Origin: Gp6-AA40 sp035649635
Lineage (GTDB): Bacteria; Acidobacteriota; Vicinamibacteria; Vicinamibacterales; UBA2999
NCBI GenBank assembly: GCA_035649635.1
Contig: DASRJE010000055.1
Coordinates: forward strand, 1-64,000
Length of the DNA: 64,000 bases
Direction: 5' to 3'
Shown: in pieces, positions 45,052 to 53,500 of the stretch
Layout: each line of letters starts with the position of its first letter
Numbering within the stretch: the first letter of the stretch is position 1
Notes under the pieces: model-generated
The model's database searches: none
Seen by the model: only the letters and a program-made list of their open reading frames with translations
What the model was told of the DNA's origin: nothing
Made by a program: the position numbers and the translations under genes

Positions 45052-45891
45052 GATTTCGAAACTCAGATCGGCGGCGGGAGCCGAATGCGTCAGCGCGCCG
45101 ATTGATACGTAGTCGGCGCCGGTCGCGGCCAACTCCGGCATCCGCGCCAGCGTCACGCCGCCGGAGATTTCGGTCCGAGCCTTGCCGCGGCACTTGCCGA
45201 CCGCTTCGATGATATCGGCTGTCGAGAGGTTATCAAGCAATACGATGTCGGCGCCCGCTTCGAGCGCGGTATCGACCTCGCACAAGCTCTGCGCCTCGAC
45301 TTCGATCGGCAGGGTCTTGTTCGCTTCGCGCATTCGCTGCACTGCCGTCGCGACGCCACCCGCGAGCCGCACGTGGTTGTCCTTGATGAGAATGCCATCG
45401 TCCAGCCCCAACCGGTGGTTCGTACCGCCCCCCGCGCGAACGGCGTACTTTTCGAGGACGCGCATCAGCGGCGTCGTCTTGCGGGTGTCGAGCACGGTAA
45501 TGCCATCGCCAGCGGCGTCGACGAACTGACGCGTGAGCGTGGCAACCCCCGAGAGGCGCTGCATGAAGTTCAGAGCGGTTCGCTCTCCAATGAGGAGGGC
45601 ATCAGCGCGACCCGTGATCTCAGCCACTGTCATTCCGGGACTACAGAGCGAGCCGTCGCCATGATGAACCTTCACTTCGATTGACGGGTCGAGCTGACGG
45701 AACGTCTCCGTGGCGATGTCCAGTCCAGCCACAATGCAGCGGCACTTCGCCAGCACGACGCCGTGGACGCGCCGACTTCCGTCAATTGTCCCCGCCGTCG
45801 TGATGTCGCCACGGCCTACGTCCTCGGCGAGCGCGCGGCGGACGAGATCCCGATAGTCATCGACATGGAGAGGCTCGAGCGGGGGATTCAC
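45034..45891 (-). CDS. nadC: nicotinate-nucleotide diphosphorylase (carboxylating)
   Basis: 285 residues of quinolinate phosphoribosyltransferase: ALAEDVGRGDITT, ALNFMQRLSGVATLT, LDTRKTTPLMRVLEKYAVRAGGGTNHRLGLDDGILIKDNH, IEVEAQSL and a final GADYVSIGALTHSAPAADLSFEI. It converts quinolinate and PRPP to nicotinate mononucleotide in NAD synthesis. nadA and nadB are not in the window. The start overlaps the valS stop by four bases. The last residues (WGQTP) derive from the family-C palindrome. Confidence 0.95.
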   Translation of the reverse strand: MNPPLEPLHVDDYRDLVRRALAEDVGRGDITTAGTIDGSRRVHGVVLAKCRCIVAGLDIATETFRQLDPSIEVKVHHGDGSLCSPGMTVAEITGRADALLIGERTALNFMQRLSGVATLTRQFVDAAGDGITVLDTRKTTPLMRVLEKYAVRAGGGTNHRLGLDDGILIKDNHVRLAGGVATAVQRMREANKTLPIEVEAQSLCEVDTALEAGADIVLLDNLSTADIIEAVGKCRGKARTEISGGVTLARMPELAATGADYVSIGALTHSAPAADLSFEIWGQTP

Positions 45892-48455
45892 ACTCGTGGT
45901 TCCGGCAACTGTTCAGCAGCGAACTCGAGTTGTGGCTCCTCGATCGATCCGAATAACAGGTCTCTGATGTGCGCCGCGGCCTTGAAATCCGGCGCGGCCG
46001 GCATCAGCGACTCAAACCGTCGCGGAAGCACGGCGCGATCGATCACCGCCTTGACCGGCCTTTTCTCCAACGCCTTGATCCGGCGGATTTCGCCGAGCGC
46101 CGCACGAGTCTGGGCGAATACCTGCACCGCTTCAGCATCCGATCCACCGATCGGTGCGACCACCTCTTCAGCCGTCGGCCAGCGCGCGTTGTGCACCGAC
46201 CCTGTGCGCCACCACGACCACACTTCTTCCGTCACAAACGGCAGGAAGGGGGCGAACAGCCGCAGAAGCGTCGACAACGCCACCAACATGGCGCTGTTGG
46301 CGGAGGCGGCTCCCTCCGGCGTGAAATCACCGTACCGGCGCGCCTTTACCAGCTCGAGGTAGTCATCGCAGAACGACCAGAAGAATCGCTCGGACTGCTC
46401 CAGGACCCGCGCGTAGTCGTACGCTTCGAACTGCTCCGTGGATTCCTGGACGAGCGTTGCAAGACTCGACAACATCCCGCGGTCGAGCGGCTCAGTGATC
46501 GCTCCGCGCGGCTCTGCCTGCATGAGCGCAAACTTCGCGGCGTTCAGCACCTTGATCGCCAACCGCCGTCCCACCTTCATCTGACCGGCATCGAACGCGG
46601 TGTCGGTCCCCGGTCCACCCTTTGCCGACCAGTACCGAACGCCGTCGGAGCCATGCTCCTCGAGGAGCCCCATCGGCGTGACGACGTTGCCCTTGGACTT
46701 CGACATTTTCTTGCGGTCTGGATCGAGCACCCATCCTGAAATGGCGGCGTGTTTCCACGGCAGCGAGCCGTGCTCGAGGATCGACCGCAGCACCGTATCG
46801 AAAAGCCACGTCCGGATGATTTCGTGACTCTGCGGTCGCATGTCCATCGGGAACAGGCGCGCGAACAAATCCGGATCGCCGAGCCAATCTCCCGCGATCT
46901 GCGGCGTCAGCGAGGAGGTCGCCCACGTGTCCATGATGTCGGGATCGCCGGCGAAGCCGTTCGGCTGGTTCCGCTGTGCCGGCACGTACCCTTCTGGCGT
47001 GTCGGTTGACGGATCGATCGGCAGTTGCGCCTCGGTCGGCACGATGGGTCGTGTGTAGTCGATCTGCCCATCGCCGCGAATGGGATACCACGCTGGAAAC
47101 GGCACACCGAAGAATCGTTGCCGGCTGATGCACCAGTCGCCCGCCAGACCATTGACCCAGTTCTCGTAGCGATGACGCATGTAATCGGGATGCCATTGGA
47201 GCTCGACGCCTCGCGCCAGCAGTTCCTCCCTGAAGTCCATCGTCTTGATGAACCACTGCCGGCTCGTCACGATCTCGAGTGGACGATCGCCTTTCTCGTA
47301 GAACTTCACCGGATGCGTGATCGGACGTGGTTCCCCGAGGAGATCACCTGATTCCTTGAGCAATTCAACGATGCGCGCTCGTGCCTTCACCGCCGAGAGG
47401 TTTGCAAGTTGATCGTAGACGGCCTGTGCCGCAGCGACGTCGTGCGACTCCCACCCGGTCGATCCCCACGTGAGCGGCCGAAAGGCACCGTTCGCCTGAA
47501 TCACGGCACGCACCGGCAATCTCAGCTCGCGCCACCACGTCACGTCAGTCAGATCGCCGAACGTGCAGATCATCGCGATGCCGCTTCCCTTCTCGGGATC
47601 GGCGAGCGCATGCGCCCTGACTGGAACAGGCACCTTGAACAACGGGGTCACCACTTTGCTACCAAACAGCGGCTGATACCTGGCGTCATCAGGGTGAGCC
47701 ACGAGCGCGACACACGCCGGAATCAACTCGGGGCGTGTGGTGTCAATCTCGACGAAGGTGCTCGTATCCGGGCGCGCGAATCGAATGCGGTGGTACGCTC
47801 CGGGTTGTTCACGATCCTCGAGCTCGGCTTGCGCCACGGCAGTGCGGAAATCAATGTCCCAGAGCGTTGGAGCCTCGAGCTGGTAGGCGATGCCGCGTTT
47901 CAGCAGCCGTAGAAAAGCGGCCTGCGAGGTCTTCTGCGCTCGTCGATCAATCGTGGCGTAGGTGCGCGACCAGTCGACCGAGAGGCCAAGGTGACGCCAC
48001 AGGTGTTCGAATGCCTTTTCATCCTCGGCGGTGAGCCGGTTGCACAACTCGATGAAATTGGGACGCGACACCGAAATGGGCTGCTTCCCAGGCTTGTCGG
48101 GCGGTTGGAAGTCGCGATCGTACGGCAACGACGGATCACACCTGACGCCGTAATAGTTCTGCACCCGGCGCTCGGTGGGCAGGCCGTTATCGTCCCACCC
48201 CATCGGATAGAACACGACCTTTCCCCTCATACGCTGAAAGCGCGCAATCAGGTCGGTGTGCGTGTACGAGAACACATGTCCGACATGTAACGACCCACTG
48301 ACAGTGGGCGGCGGCGTGTCGATCGAATAGATCTCTTCGCGCGTGTGGTTGCGATCGAAGCGATACGTACCGTGGGCCTCCCAGCGCGCGGCCCACTTCG
48401 CTTCGAGGCCTTCCAATGCCGGTTTGTCCGGGAGATTGATCGGGTGCTGATCCAT
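45888..48455 (-). CDS. valS: valyl-tRNA synthetase
   Basis: 855 residues, class I: HIGH as SGSLHVGHVFSYTHTD, then YPMGWDDNGLPTERRVQNYYG, and KMSKS in DRKKMSKSKGNVVTPMGLLEE. The editing domain is present. The C-terminus stops after EEPQLEFAAEQLPEPRV, without the long coiled coil of the common bacterial enzyme. The GWDDNGLPTERRV region resembles the archaeal/rickettsial type of ValS rather than the E. coli type, as I recall it. It charges tRNA-Val. It follows a heptamer array and overlaps nadC. Confidence 0.94.
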   Translation of the reverse strand: MDQHPINLPDKPALEGLEAKWAARWEAHGTYRFDRNHTREEIYSIDTPPPTVSGSLHVGHVFSYTHTDLIARFQRMRGKVVFYPMGWDDNGLPTERRVQNYYGVRCDPSLPYDRDFQPPDKPGKQPISVSRPNFIELCNRLTAEDEKAFEHLWRHLGLSVDWSRTYATIDRRAQKTSQAAFLRLLKRGIAYQLEAPTLWDIDFRTAVAQAELEDREQPGAYHRIRFARPDTSTFVEIDTTRPELIPACVALVAHPDDARYQPLFGSKVVTPLFKVPVPVRAHALADPEKGSGIAMICTFGDLTDVTWWRELRLPVRAVIQANGAFRPLTWGSTGWESHDVAAAQAVYDQLANLSAVKARARIVELLKESGDLLGEPRPITHPVKFYEKGDRPLEIVTSRQWFIKTMDFREELLARGVELQWHPDYMRHRYENWVNGLAGDWCISRQRFFGVPFPAWYPIRGDGQIDYTRPIVPTEAQLPIDPSTDTPEGYVPAQRNQPNGFAGDPDIMDTWATSSLTPQIAGDWLGDPDLFARLFPMDMRPQSHEIIRTWLFDTVLRSILEHGSLPWKHAAISGWVLDPDRKKMSKSKGNVVTPMGLLEEHGSDGVRYWSAKGGPGTDTAFDAGQMKVGRRLAIKVLNAAKFALMQAEPRGAITEPLDRGMLSSLATLVQESTEQFEAYDYARVLEQSERFFWSFCDDYLELVKARRYGDFTPEGAASANSAMLVALSTLLRLFAPFLPFVTEEVWSWWRTGSVHNARWPTAEEVVAPIGGSDAEAVQVFAQTRAALGEIRRIKALEKRPVKAVIDRAVLPRRFESLMPAAPDFKAAAHIRDLLFGSIEEPQLEFAAEQLPEPRV

Positions 48456-48620
48456 TGATGATTCTTGATTTGACGATCTTTGATTCGTGACGATTGTCGA
48501 TTGTTGACTGATGATTTCGAATTTGTTCTTACTCGTTCGATGAATTGCTCAATAAATCAGCAATCTACAATCTCCAATCATCAACGAATCATCAATCACT
48601 AATCAGAAATCCCCAAATGG
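48456..48620. repeat. inverted heptamer array between response regulator and valS
   Basis: On the minus strand, units GATTTCT, GATTAGT, GATTGAT, GATTGTA, GATTGCT run from near the regulator stop. After a centre of about 27 bases come complementary units (AATCGAC, AATCATC, AATCAAA) up to the valS ATG. A CCCCATTTGGGG hairpin opens the array. Same unit family as between dnaK and dnaJ. Confidence 0.85.
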
Positions 48621-48625
48621 GGACG

Positions 48626-49708
48626 CTAGAGTCGAGCGGCCACGCCTGCCTTGATTCGCGCAATTTCCTCGCGAATCAATCGTTCGGCGACCTCGGACAC
48701 GATCCGTGCGACGGTCTCATTGGCAGCCCCAGGGGCCAGGCGCTCGACGACTCGACGGGTCACTTCATCGACTAGGCTGTCAGTGACCGTCATCGGCGCT
48801 GCGGCGGCCGCAGCGGGAAACGGTGGTGTGGGCGCAACCGCTTCGCCCTGCTCGACCGCAAACAGCGCAGCGAACATGTCCGCGACAAGGTTACGTCCGT
48901 CTACTGGTGCCGCTGACTCCCTGGACGGACTCACGGCCCGCGAAGTGGCTGCTCGCGGCACCGACGCCTCGTAATGCTTCAATTCATCTGGCAGTACGGG
49001 AGCAGCCGCCGGGTCGTCCTCCGGCTGCGCGCTCGATGACACCGCAAGCAGGCCCTCGAGTGTTGGCACGTCGCGGCCGTCGAACTCATCATCCACCACG
49101 GGTGGACGTGCGGTCCCACGAGGGACGTCAGTCCCGAGCCCGGCGAATGCTGCGTCGAGCCGATTGAAGTAGTCATCCAACTTGGGCTCGCTTTTTCGCT
49201 CGCGGGGCTCGACCACCGCAGCTTTGGCTTCGGGCGGAGCGACGACCGGCTGCGAATGCGCAATAGTCTCGCCATTTCGCGCTCGCCGATCGACGACCTC
49301 GATGTCAGGAAGAGCTGGCCTTCGTCGCGACGTCGCCTGTGAGCTTTCAATGAGGTCGCGAACGCGCGCGATGACCTGCTGAGGCTCGAACGGCTTGACC
49401 AGTACGCCGTCACTGTGCACCTGCTGAGCGCGATTCTCATCGACCGGCTCGAAGGCGCCGGCCAGGAGAAGCACGGGAATGTGCGACAGATCCGAACGTC
49501 CCTTGACGAAGGCGGCCACGTCGTAGCCGCTCCGCTTCGGCATGCCGATGTCGGCCAGGACGATGTCCGGCAGCTCGACTGGAATGCGCGCGATGGCCTG
49601 CTCACCGTCCCCGACGGATACGACCTGCACGTTCTCACCCGAGAACGTGAGCTCGACGACGCGTTGGATGGTCACGCTGTCGTCGGCGAGCAGGAGCTTA
49701 TGCGTCAC
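48626..49708 (-). CDS. response regulator with long helical/disordered C-terminus
   Basis: 360 residues. CheY-like receiver (1-120): acidic pair at 9-10, phospho-acceptor Asp53 (VLADIGMPKRSG), Lys105 (VLVKPFEP). After it comes a Pro/Ala-rich low-complexity region (about 125-300) and a C-terminal helical domain (DSLVDEVTRRVVERLAPGAANETVARIVSEVAERLIREEIARIK). No DNA-binding or enzymatic output is seen. Similar proteins occur in gliding or twitching bacteria. It starts inside the end of the B12-subunit gene (11-base overlap). Confidence 0.82.
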   Translation of the reverse strand: MTHKLLLADDSVTIQRVVELTFSGENVQVVSVGDGEQAIARIPVELPDIVLADIGMPKRSGYDVAAFVKGRSDLSHIPVLLLAGAFEPVDENRAQQVHSDGVLVKPFEPQQVIARVRDLIESSQATSRRRPALPDIEVVDRRARNGETIAHSQPVVAPPEAKAAVVEPRERKSEPKLDDYFNRLDAAFAGLGTDVPRGTARPPVVDDEFDGRDVPTLEGLLAVSSSAQPEDDPAAAPVLPDELKHYEASVPRAATSRAVSPSRESAAPVDGRNLVADMFAALFAVEQGEAVAPTPPFPAAAAAAPMTVTDSLVDEVTRRVVERLAPGAANETVARIVSEVAERLIREEIARIKAGVAARL

Positions 49709-50123
49709 GAGAGCCTCTCAAGTAGGACACGGATCTGGCGTTCTGTGCGATGAAGTCTACGATGTCCTGCATCGGCGTGCCCGGCTGAAAAATGCCTCGA
49801 ATCCCGATTTCGTTCAACTTTGGCACGTCGGCGTCCGGAATGATGCCACCCACGACAACGAGAACGTCGTCCAAGCGCTTTTCCCGCAGCAATTCGACGA
49901 CGCGCGGGCAGATGTGCATATGGGCGCCCGACAGAATGGATAGCCCGATCACGTCGGCATCTTCCTGCAGAGCGGCCGAGACAATCTGCTCTGGCGTCTG
50001 CCGAAGCCCCGTATAGATCACCTCCATCCCGGCGTCGCGCAGCGCCCGGGCGATTACCTTGGCGCCGCGATCGTGCCCATCCAGGCCCGGCTTGGCAATG
50101 ACGACACGGATTTTCTGACTCAT
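49698..50123 (-). CDS. methylmalonyl-CoA mutase B12-binding subunit
   Basis: 141 residues, a stand-alone cobalamin-binding domain: KPGLDGHDRGAKVIARALRDAGMEVIYTGL carries the DxHxxG motif that coordinates cobalt through His. GLSILSGAHMHICPRVVELL and VVVGGIIPDADVPKLNEIG follow. With the large subunit at 50229-51785 it would form the split (archaeal/actinobacterial-style) mutase that isomerises methylmalonyl-CoA to succinyl-CoA. It ends inside the response-regulator start. Confidence 0.93.
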   Translation of the reverse strand: MSQKIRVVIAKPGLDGHDRGAKVIARALRDAGMEVIYTGLRQTPEQIVSAALQEDADVIGLSILSGAHMHICPRVVELLREKRLDDVLVVVGGIIPDADVPKLNEIGIRGIFQPGTPMQDIVDFIAQNARSVSYLRGSRDA

Positions 50124-50134
50124 ACCCCTGACCG

Positions 50135-50193
50135 CGCGGGCTAAAGCCCGCGTTCTACGAATGCTACCTAGCGCGGGGGCTTCAGCCCCCGCG
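50135..50193. repeat. two GCGGGCT palindromes with CTAC feet
   Basis: CGCGGGCT-AA-AGCCCGCG (50135-50152) is followed by CTAC (50155-50158). CTAC (50164-50167) is then followed by CGCGGGGGCTT/CAGCCCCCGCG (to 50193). They fill the 105-base gap between the two mutase subunit genes, so both subunits are separated by strong hairpins in the mRNA. Confidence 0.8.
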
Positions 50194-50228
50194 TCGACAT
50201 TACCGCCGGACCGAAACCCGCGCCAACT

Positions 50229-51785
50229 TCAGATTATCGGATCCTCGATGTACTCTCCCCAAACTTCGCGTAGGCCATCGCACATCTCTCCAACGGTCGC
50301 GTGCGCCCGAACCGCGTCGAGCAACAGCGGCATCAGATTCGTCTCTTGGTTCGCGCCGGCCTGGAGACGTTCGATTGCCGCATCGACTCGAGACCGATCG
50401 CGACGACGCCTGGTTTCATCGAGCCTCGTCAGTTGCCGTTCGCCGGCGCTCTCATCGATATAGAGCGTCCCAATCTCCTCTCGTTCGGGGCTGACGAATT
50501 CATTCACGCCGACGATCACCTGCTCTTTCGTCTCGATCGCCCGCTGCGACCGATAAGCGCTCTCGGCGATTTCCTTCTGTGGATACCCTCGCTCGATGGC
50601 GGGGACCATTCCGCCCATCCGGTCGATCGTATCGATATACTCCATGGCTTCGTCCTCGATCTCGCTCGTCAGCTTCTCGAGGAAGTAGGAGCCGCCGAGC
50701 GGATCGACGACATCGACGATCCCGGTCTCGTGCGCGATGATCTGCTGCGTACGGAGAGCGAGGGTGGCGGACGCTTCCGTCGGCAAGGCCAGCGCTTCAT
50801 CGAGCGCATTGGTATGAAGCGACTGCGTTCCGCCCAGCGTTGCGGCCAGCGCCTGCAGGGCCGTCCGCACAACGTTGTTGTACGGCTGTTGCGCCGTCAG
50901 CGAAACGCCTGCCGTCTGGGCGTGGAACCGCAGCTGCCACGACCGCGGATTTCTCGCTGTGAAGCGATCGCGCATCACCCGCGCCCAGATGCGACGGGCC
51001 GCGCGGAACTTGGCAATCTCTTCGAAGAAGTCGCTGTGAGAGTTGAAGAAGAACGAGATCCGGGGTGCGAACGTGTCGACGTCGAGTCCGGCATCAATCG
51101 CGTGATCGACGTACTCGATGCCATTGCGCAACGTGAACGCGAGCTCCTGCGCCGCCGTGGCACCTGCTTCGCGGATGTGATAGCCGCTCACCGAAATCGT
51201 GTTCCACCGCGGCACCTGGGCGGCGCAGAACGCAAAGACATCGGTCACGAGCCGCATCGACGGTCGTGGCGGGTAGATAAACTCCTTCTGCGCGATGAAT
51301 TCCTTCAGGATGTCGTTCTGAATCGTCCCTGAAAGCTTTCCCCAGTCTGTTCCGCGCTGCTCTGCCACCACGAGGTACATCGCCAGCAGCATCGGCGCCG
51401 GGGAGTTGATGGTCATCGAGGTGGTCACGGCACCCAGGTCGATCCCGTCGAACAACACCTCCATGTCCGCAAGCGACGTAACGTTGACGCCGCACTTCCC
51501 AACCTCGCCGCGCGAGAGCTCGTGATCGGGGTCGCGTCCCATCAGCGTGGGCAGATCGAAGGCGACGCTCAGGCCGGTGCCACCCGCCGCAAGCAAACGG
51601 CGATAGCGCTGATTGGTCTCTTCCGGCGTTCCGAAGCCGGCAAACTGCCGCATCGTCCACAGCTTGCCGCGATAGCCGGTCGCATGAATGCCGCGCGTAT
51701 ACGGGAATTGCCCGGGATCACCGAGGTCCCGCGAGTAATCGAGCGAGGCAACGCTCTCGGGCGTATAGAGAACCTCTCGCGCCAC
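50229..51785 (-). CDS. methylmalonyl-CoA mutase large subunit (acyl-CoA mutase catalytic subunit)
   Basis: 518 residues, the TIM-barrel half of the mutase: YTRGIHATGYRGKLWTMRQFAGFGTPEETNQRYRRLL, FDLPTLMGRDPDH, and the substrate region RMVTD-type sequence SMRLVTDVFAFCA, ISVSGYHIREAGATAAQELAFTLRNG, GGTQSLHTNALDEALALPT. No B12 domain is attached; that is the neighbouring gene. It feeds propionyl-CoA carbon into the TCA cycle. MeaB and epimerase are at 15-17 kb. Divergent from gdhA. Confidence 0.94.
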   Translation of the reverse strand: MAREVLYTPESVASLDYSRDLGDPGQFPYTRGIHATGYRGKLWTMRQFAGFGTPEETNQRYRRLLAAGGTGLSVAFDLPTLMGRDPDHELSRGEVGKCGVNVTSLADMEVLFDGIDLGAVTTSMTINSPAPMLLAMYLVVAEQRGTDWGKLSGTIQNDILKEFIAQKEFIYPPRPSMRLVTDVFAFCAAQVPRWNTISVSGYHIREAGATAAQELAFTLRNGIEYVDHAIDAGLDVDTFAPRISFFFNSHSDFFEEIAKFRAARRIWARVMRDRFTARNPRSWQLRFHAQTAGVSLTAQQPYNNVVRTALQALAATLGGTQSLHTNALDEALALPTEASATLALRTQQIIAHETGIVDVVDPLGGSYFLEKLTSEIEDEAMEYIDTIDRMGGMVPAIERGYPQKEIAESAYRSQRAIETKEQVIVGVNEFVSPEREEIGTLYIDESAGERQLTRLDETRRRRDRSRVDAAIERLQAGANQETNLMPLLLDAVRAHATVGEMCDGLREVWGEYIEDPII

Positions 51786-51804
51786 GAATTGATTATATCG
51801 TCGG

Positions 51805-51868
51805 GATTTTTTCGGTCTCTGTCCGACAGGAGACCGAGGCCGAAGACCGAGAACGGGAGACAGACTAA
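51805..51868. repeat. short period-7 repeat in the mutase/gdhA divergent region
   Basis: TCGGTCTCTGTC (near 51809) and GACAGGAGACCGA are inverted, followed by AGACCGA, GGCCGA, AGACCGA, GAACGGG, AGACAGA units. A TAAGAT hexamer (51868-51873) ends four bases before the gdhA ATG. The array therefore occupies the upstream promoter area of gdhA. Confidence 0.6.
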
Positions 51869-51877
51869 GATCCCCTC

Positions 51878-53128
51878 ATGAACGAAACCGGGCCTATTTT
51901 CGGCGCGATGTTGAGAGAGTTCGATCGCGCTGCGCGCATCCTGAAGCTCGAGCCAGGTATCTGGCGCATCCTGACCTACCCGAAACGGCAGATCGTCGTC
52001 TCGTGCCCGGTGCTCATGGACAACGGTGAGATCGAGGTCTTCAGAGGCTACCGCGTCCAATACAACATCACGCTCGGACCGGCAAAGGGCGGCATCCGTT
52101 ATCACCCCGACGTCTCGCTCGATGAAGTCACGGCGTTAGCGGCGTGGATGACGTGGAAGTGCGCCGTCGCACACGTGCCATTCGGCGGCGGTAAGGGCGG
52201 CATTGTCTGCGATCCCACACGTATGTCAGCGCGCGAGCTCGAAGCGCTGACTCGTCGTTATGTTGCCGAGATCATCGATGCCATCGGTCCCGAGAAGGAC
52301 GTGCCGGCCCCCGACGTCAACACCAACGACCAAGTGATGGCCTGGGTGATGGATACCTACAGCATGCACGTGGGCCACACCGAGACCGCCGTCGTCACCG
52401 GTAAGCCTATCGAGATGGGCGGATCACTGGGACGGCGCGAGGCTACAGGCCGCGGCGTGATGATCGTTACACGCGAAGCGGCCAGGCATCTCGGCTTGAG
52501 CATCAAGGGCGCGACCGTCGCCGTCCAGGGATTTGGCAACGTGGGATCGGTCTCGGCCGAGCTCCTGGCTGGTATCGGGGCGAAGATCGTCGCGGTCACC
52601 GACTGGAAGGGTGGCGTGATCAATCAATCTGGGCTCGATATCCCCAAGCTGATTGATTATGCAGGCAAGCACAAGACAGTCGACGGCTTCCCCGGCGGCG
52701 ATCCGCTCGAGAACGAAGGCCTGTGGGGTCTCGACGTGGACGTGCTGATCCCGGCCGCGCTCGAGAACCAGATCACGATGGAGAACGCGCCGAACATCAA
52801 GGCCAAGATCCTCACCGAGGGCGCCAACGGCCCCACCACGCCCGACGCGCACAACCATCTTCATGAGCGCGGGGTGTTCGTCATCCCGGACATCCTGGCC
52901 AACTCCGGCGGCGTGACCACCTCATATTTCGAATGGGTCCAGGATCGTCACGGGTATTTCTGGGAACTGGATGAAGTAAACATGCGCCTCGAGAAGAAGA
53001 TGGTCGAAGCCTTCGACGATGTGCTCGAGACGTCGCTCAAATACAAGGTCGACATGCGCACGGCTGCCTATATTGTGGCTATCAACCGCGTGGGTATGGT
53101 TACCAAAATGAGAGGAATGTACGCGTAA
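51878..53128 (+). CDS. glutamate dehydrogenase (Glu/Leu/Phe/Val family)
   Basis: 416 residues: VQYNITLGPAKGGIRYHPDVSLDEVTALAAWMTWKCAVAHVPFGGGKGGI holds the substrate-binding and catalytic Lys. The dinucleotide fold has VQGFGNVGSVSAELL. The C-terminal TEGANGPTTPDA and NSGGVTTSYFEWVQD match hexameric GDH. It interconverts glutamate and 2-oxoglutarate/ammonia; coenzyme preference cannot be read with certainty. No Shine-Dalgarno; a -10-like TAAGAT just before the ATG suggests a leaderless mRNA. Confidence 0.93.
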   Translation: MNETGPIFGAMLREFDRAARILKLEPGIWRILTYPKRQIVVSCPVLMDNGEIEVFRGYRVQYNITLGPAKGGIRYHPDVSLDEVTALAAWMTWKCAVAHVPFGGGKGGIVCDPTRMSARELEALTRRYVAEIIDAIGPEKDVPAPDVNTNDQVMAWVMDTYSMHVGHTETAVVTGKPIEMGGSLGRREATGRGVMIVTREAARHLGLSIKGATVAVQGFGNVGSVSAELLAGIGAKIVAVTDWKGGVINQSGLDIPKLIDYAGKHKTVDGFPGGDPLENEGLWGLDVDVLIPAALENQITMENAPNIKAKILTEGANGPTTPDAHNHLHERGVFVIPDILANSGGVTTSYFEWVQDRHGYFWELDEVNMRLEKKMVEAFDDVLETSLKYKVDMRTAAYIVAINRVGMVTKMRGMYA

Positions 53129-53145
53129 GCCAAAGAAGACGGCTG

Positions 53146-53391
53146 CTAACCAATTCGGATGTCACGCTTGAAGACCATCAGCACGAGCACGATGTCCAGT
53201 ACAGCGAGCACCGGGCCCACGAGATAACCGCCACTCGGTGGAAAACGTGGCAGTCCGATCCACGCCGCGACTCCGAGGACCGCAAACGCGGCGACCCACT
53301 TCGGTTTCAGTTCTTCGCTGATGTATCCCAGAATCAGAAGCGTGGGAAAGGCAATTACTGCGATCCACAACCCAATTTCTGGTGAGCCCAC
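53146..53391 (-). CDS. 81-aa hypothetical membrane protein
   Basis: From GTG 53389-53391, five bases after GGAG provided by the last unit of the upstream array. Three hydrophobic segments (IGLWIAVIAFPTLLILGYI, WVAAFAVLGVAAWIGL, YLVGPVLAVLDIVLVLMVF) and a basic end (KRDIRIG). No family is recognised. It follows the large VWA gene on the same strand after a heptamer array. The intact frame and ribosome site favour a real gene. Confidence 0.6.
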   Translation of the reverse strand: MGSPEIGLWIAVIAFPTLLILGYISEELKPKWVAAFAVLGVAAWIGLPRFPPSGGYLVGPVLAVLDIVLVLMVFKRDIRIG

Positions 53392-53394
53392 GTC

Positions 53395-53500
53395 ACTCCA
53401 GACTCTGACCTTTAACTTGAACCTAGCATTTTGGACGTTGCACTTTGGACCTTGAACGCTCGACCTTGAACCTTTGACCTACCTTTTGACCTTTGACCTA
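53395..53500. repeat. heptamer array AGGTCAA/AGGTTCA downstream of the VWA gene
   Basis: On the minus strand units AGGTCAA, AGGTTCA, AGGTCGA, GCGTTCA, AGGTCCA, AAGTGCA, ACGTCCA follow the VWA stop. The TAG stop itself (53498-53500) is the start of the first unit (TAGGTCAA). The same unit class is seen between lnt and prfB. Confidence 0.85.
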
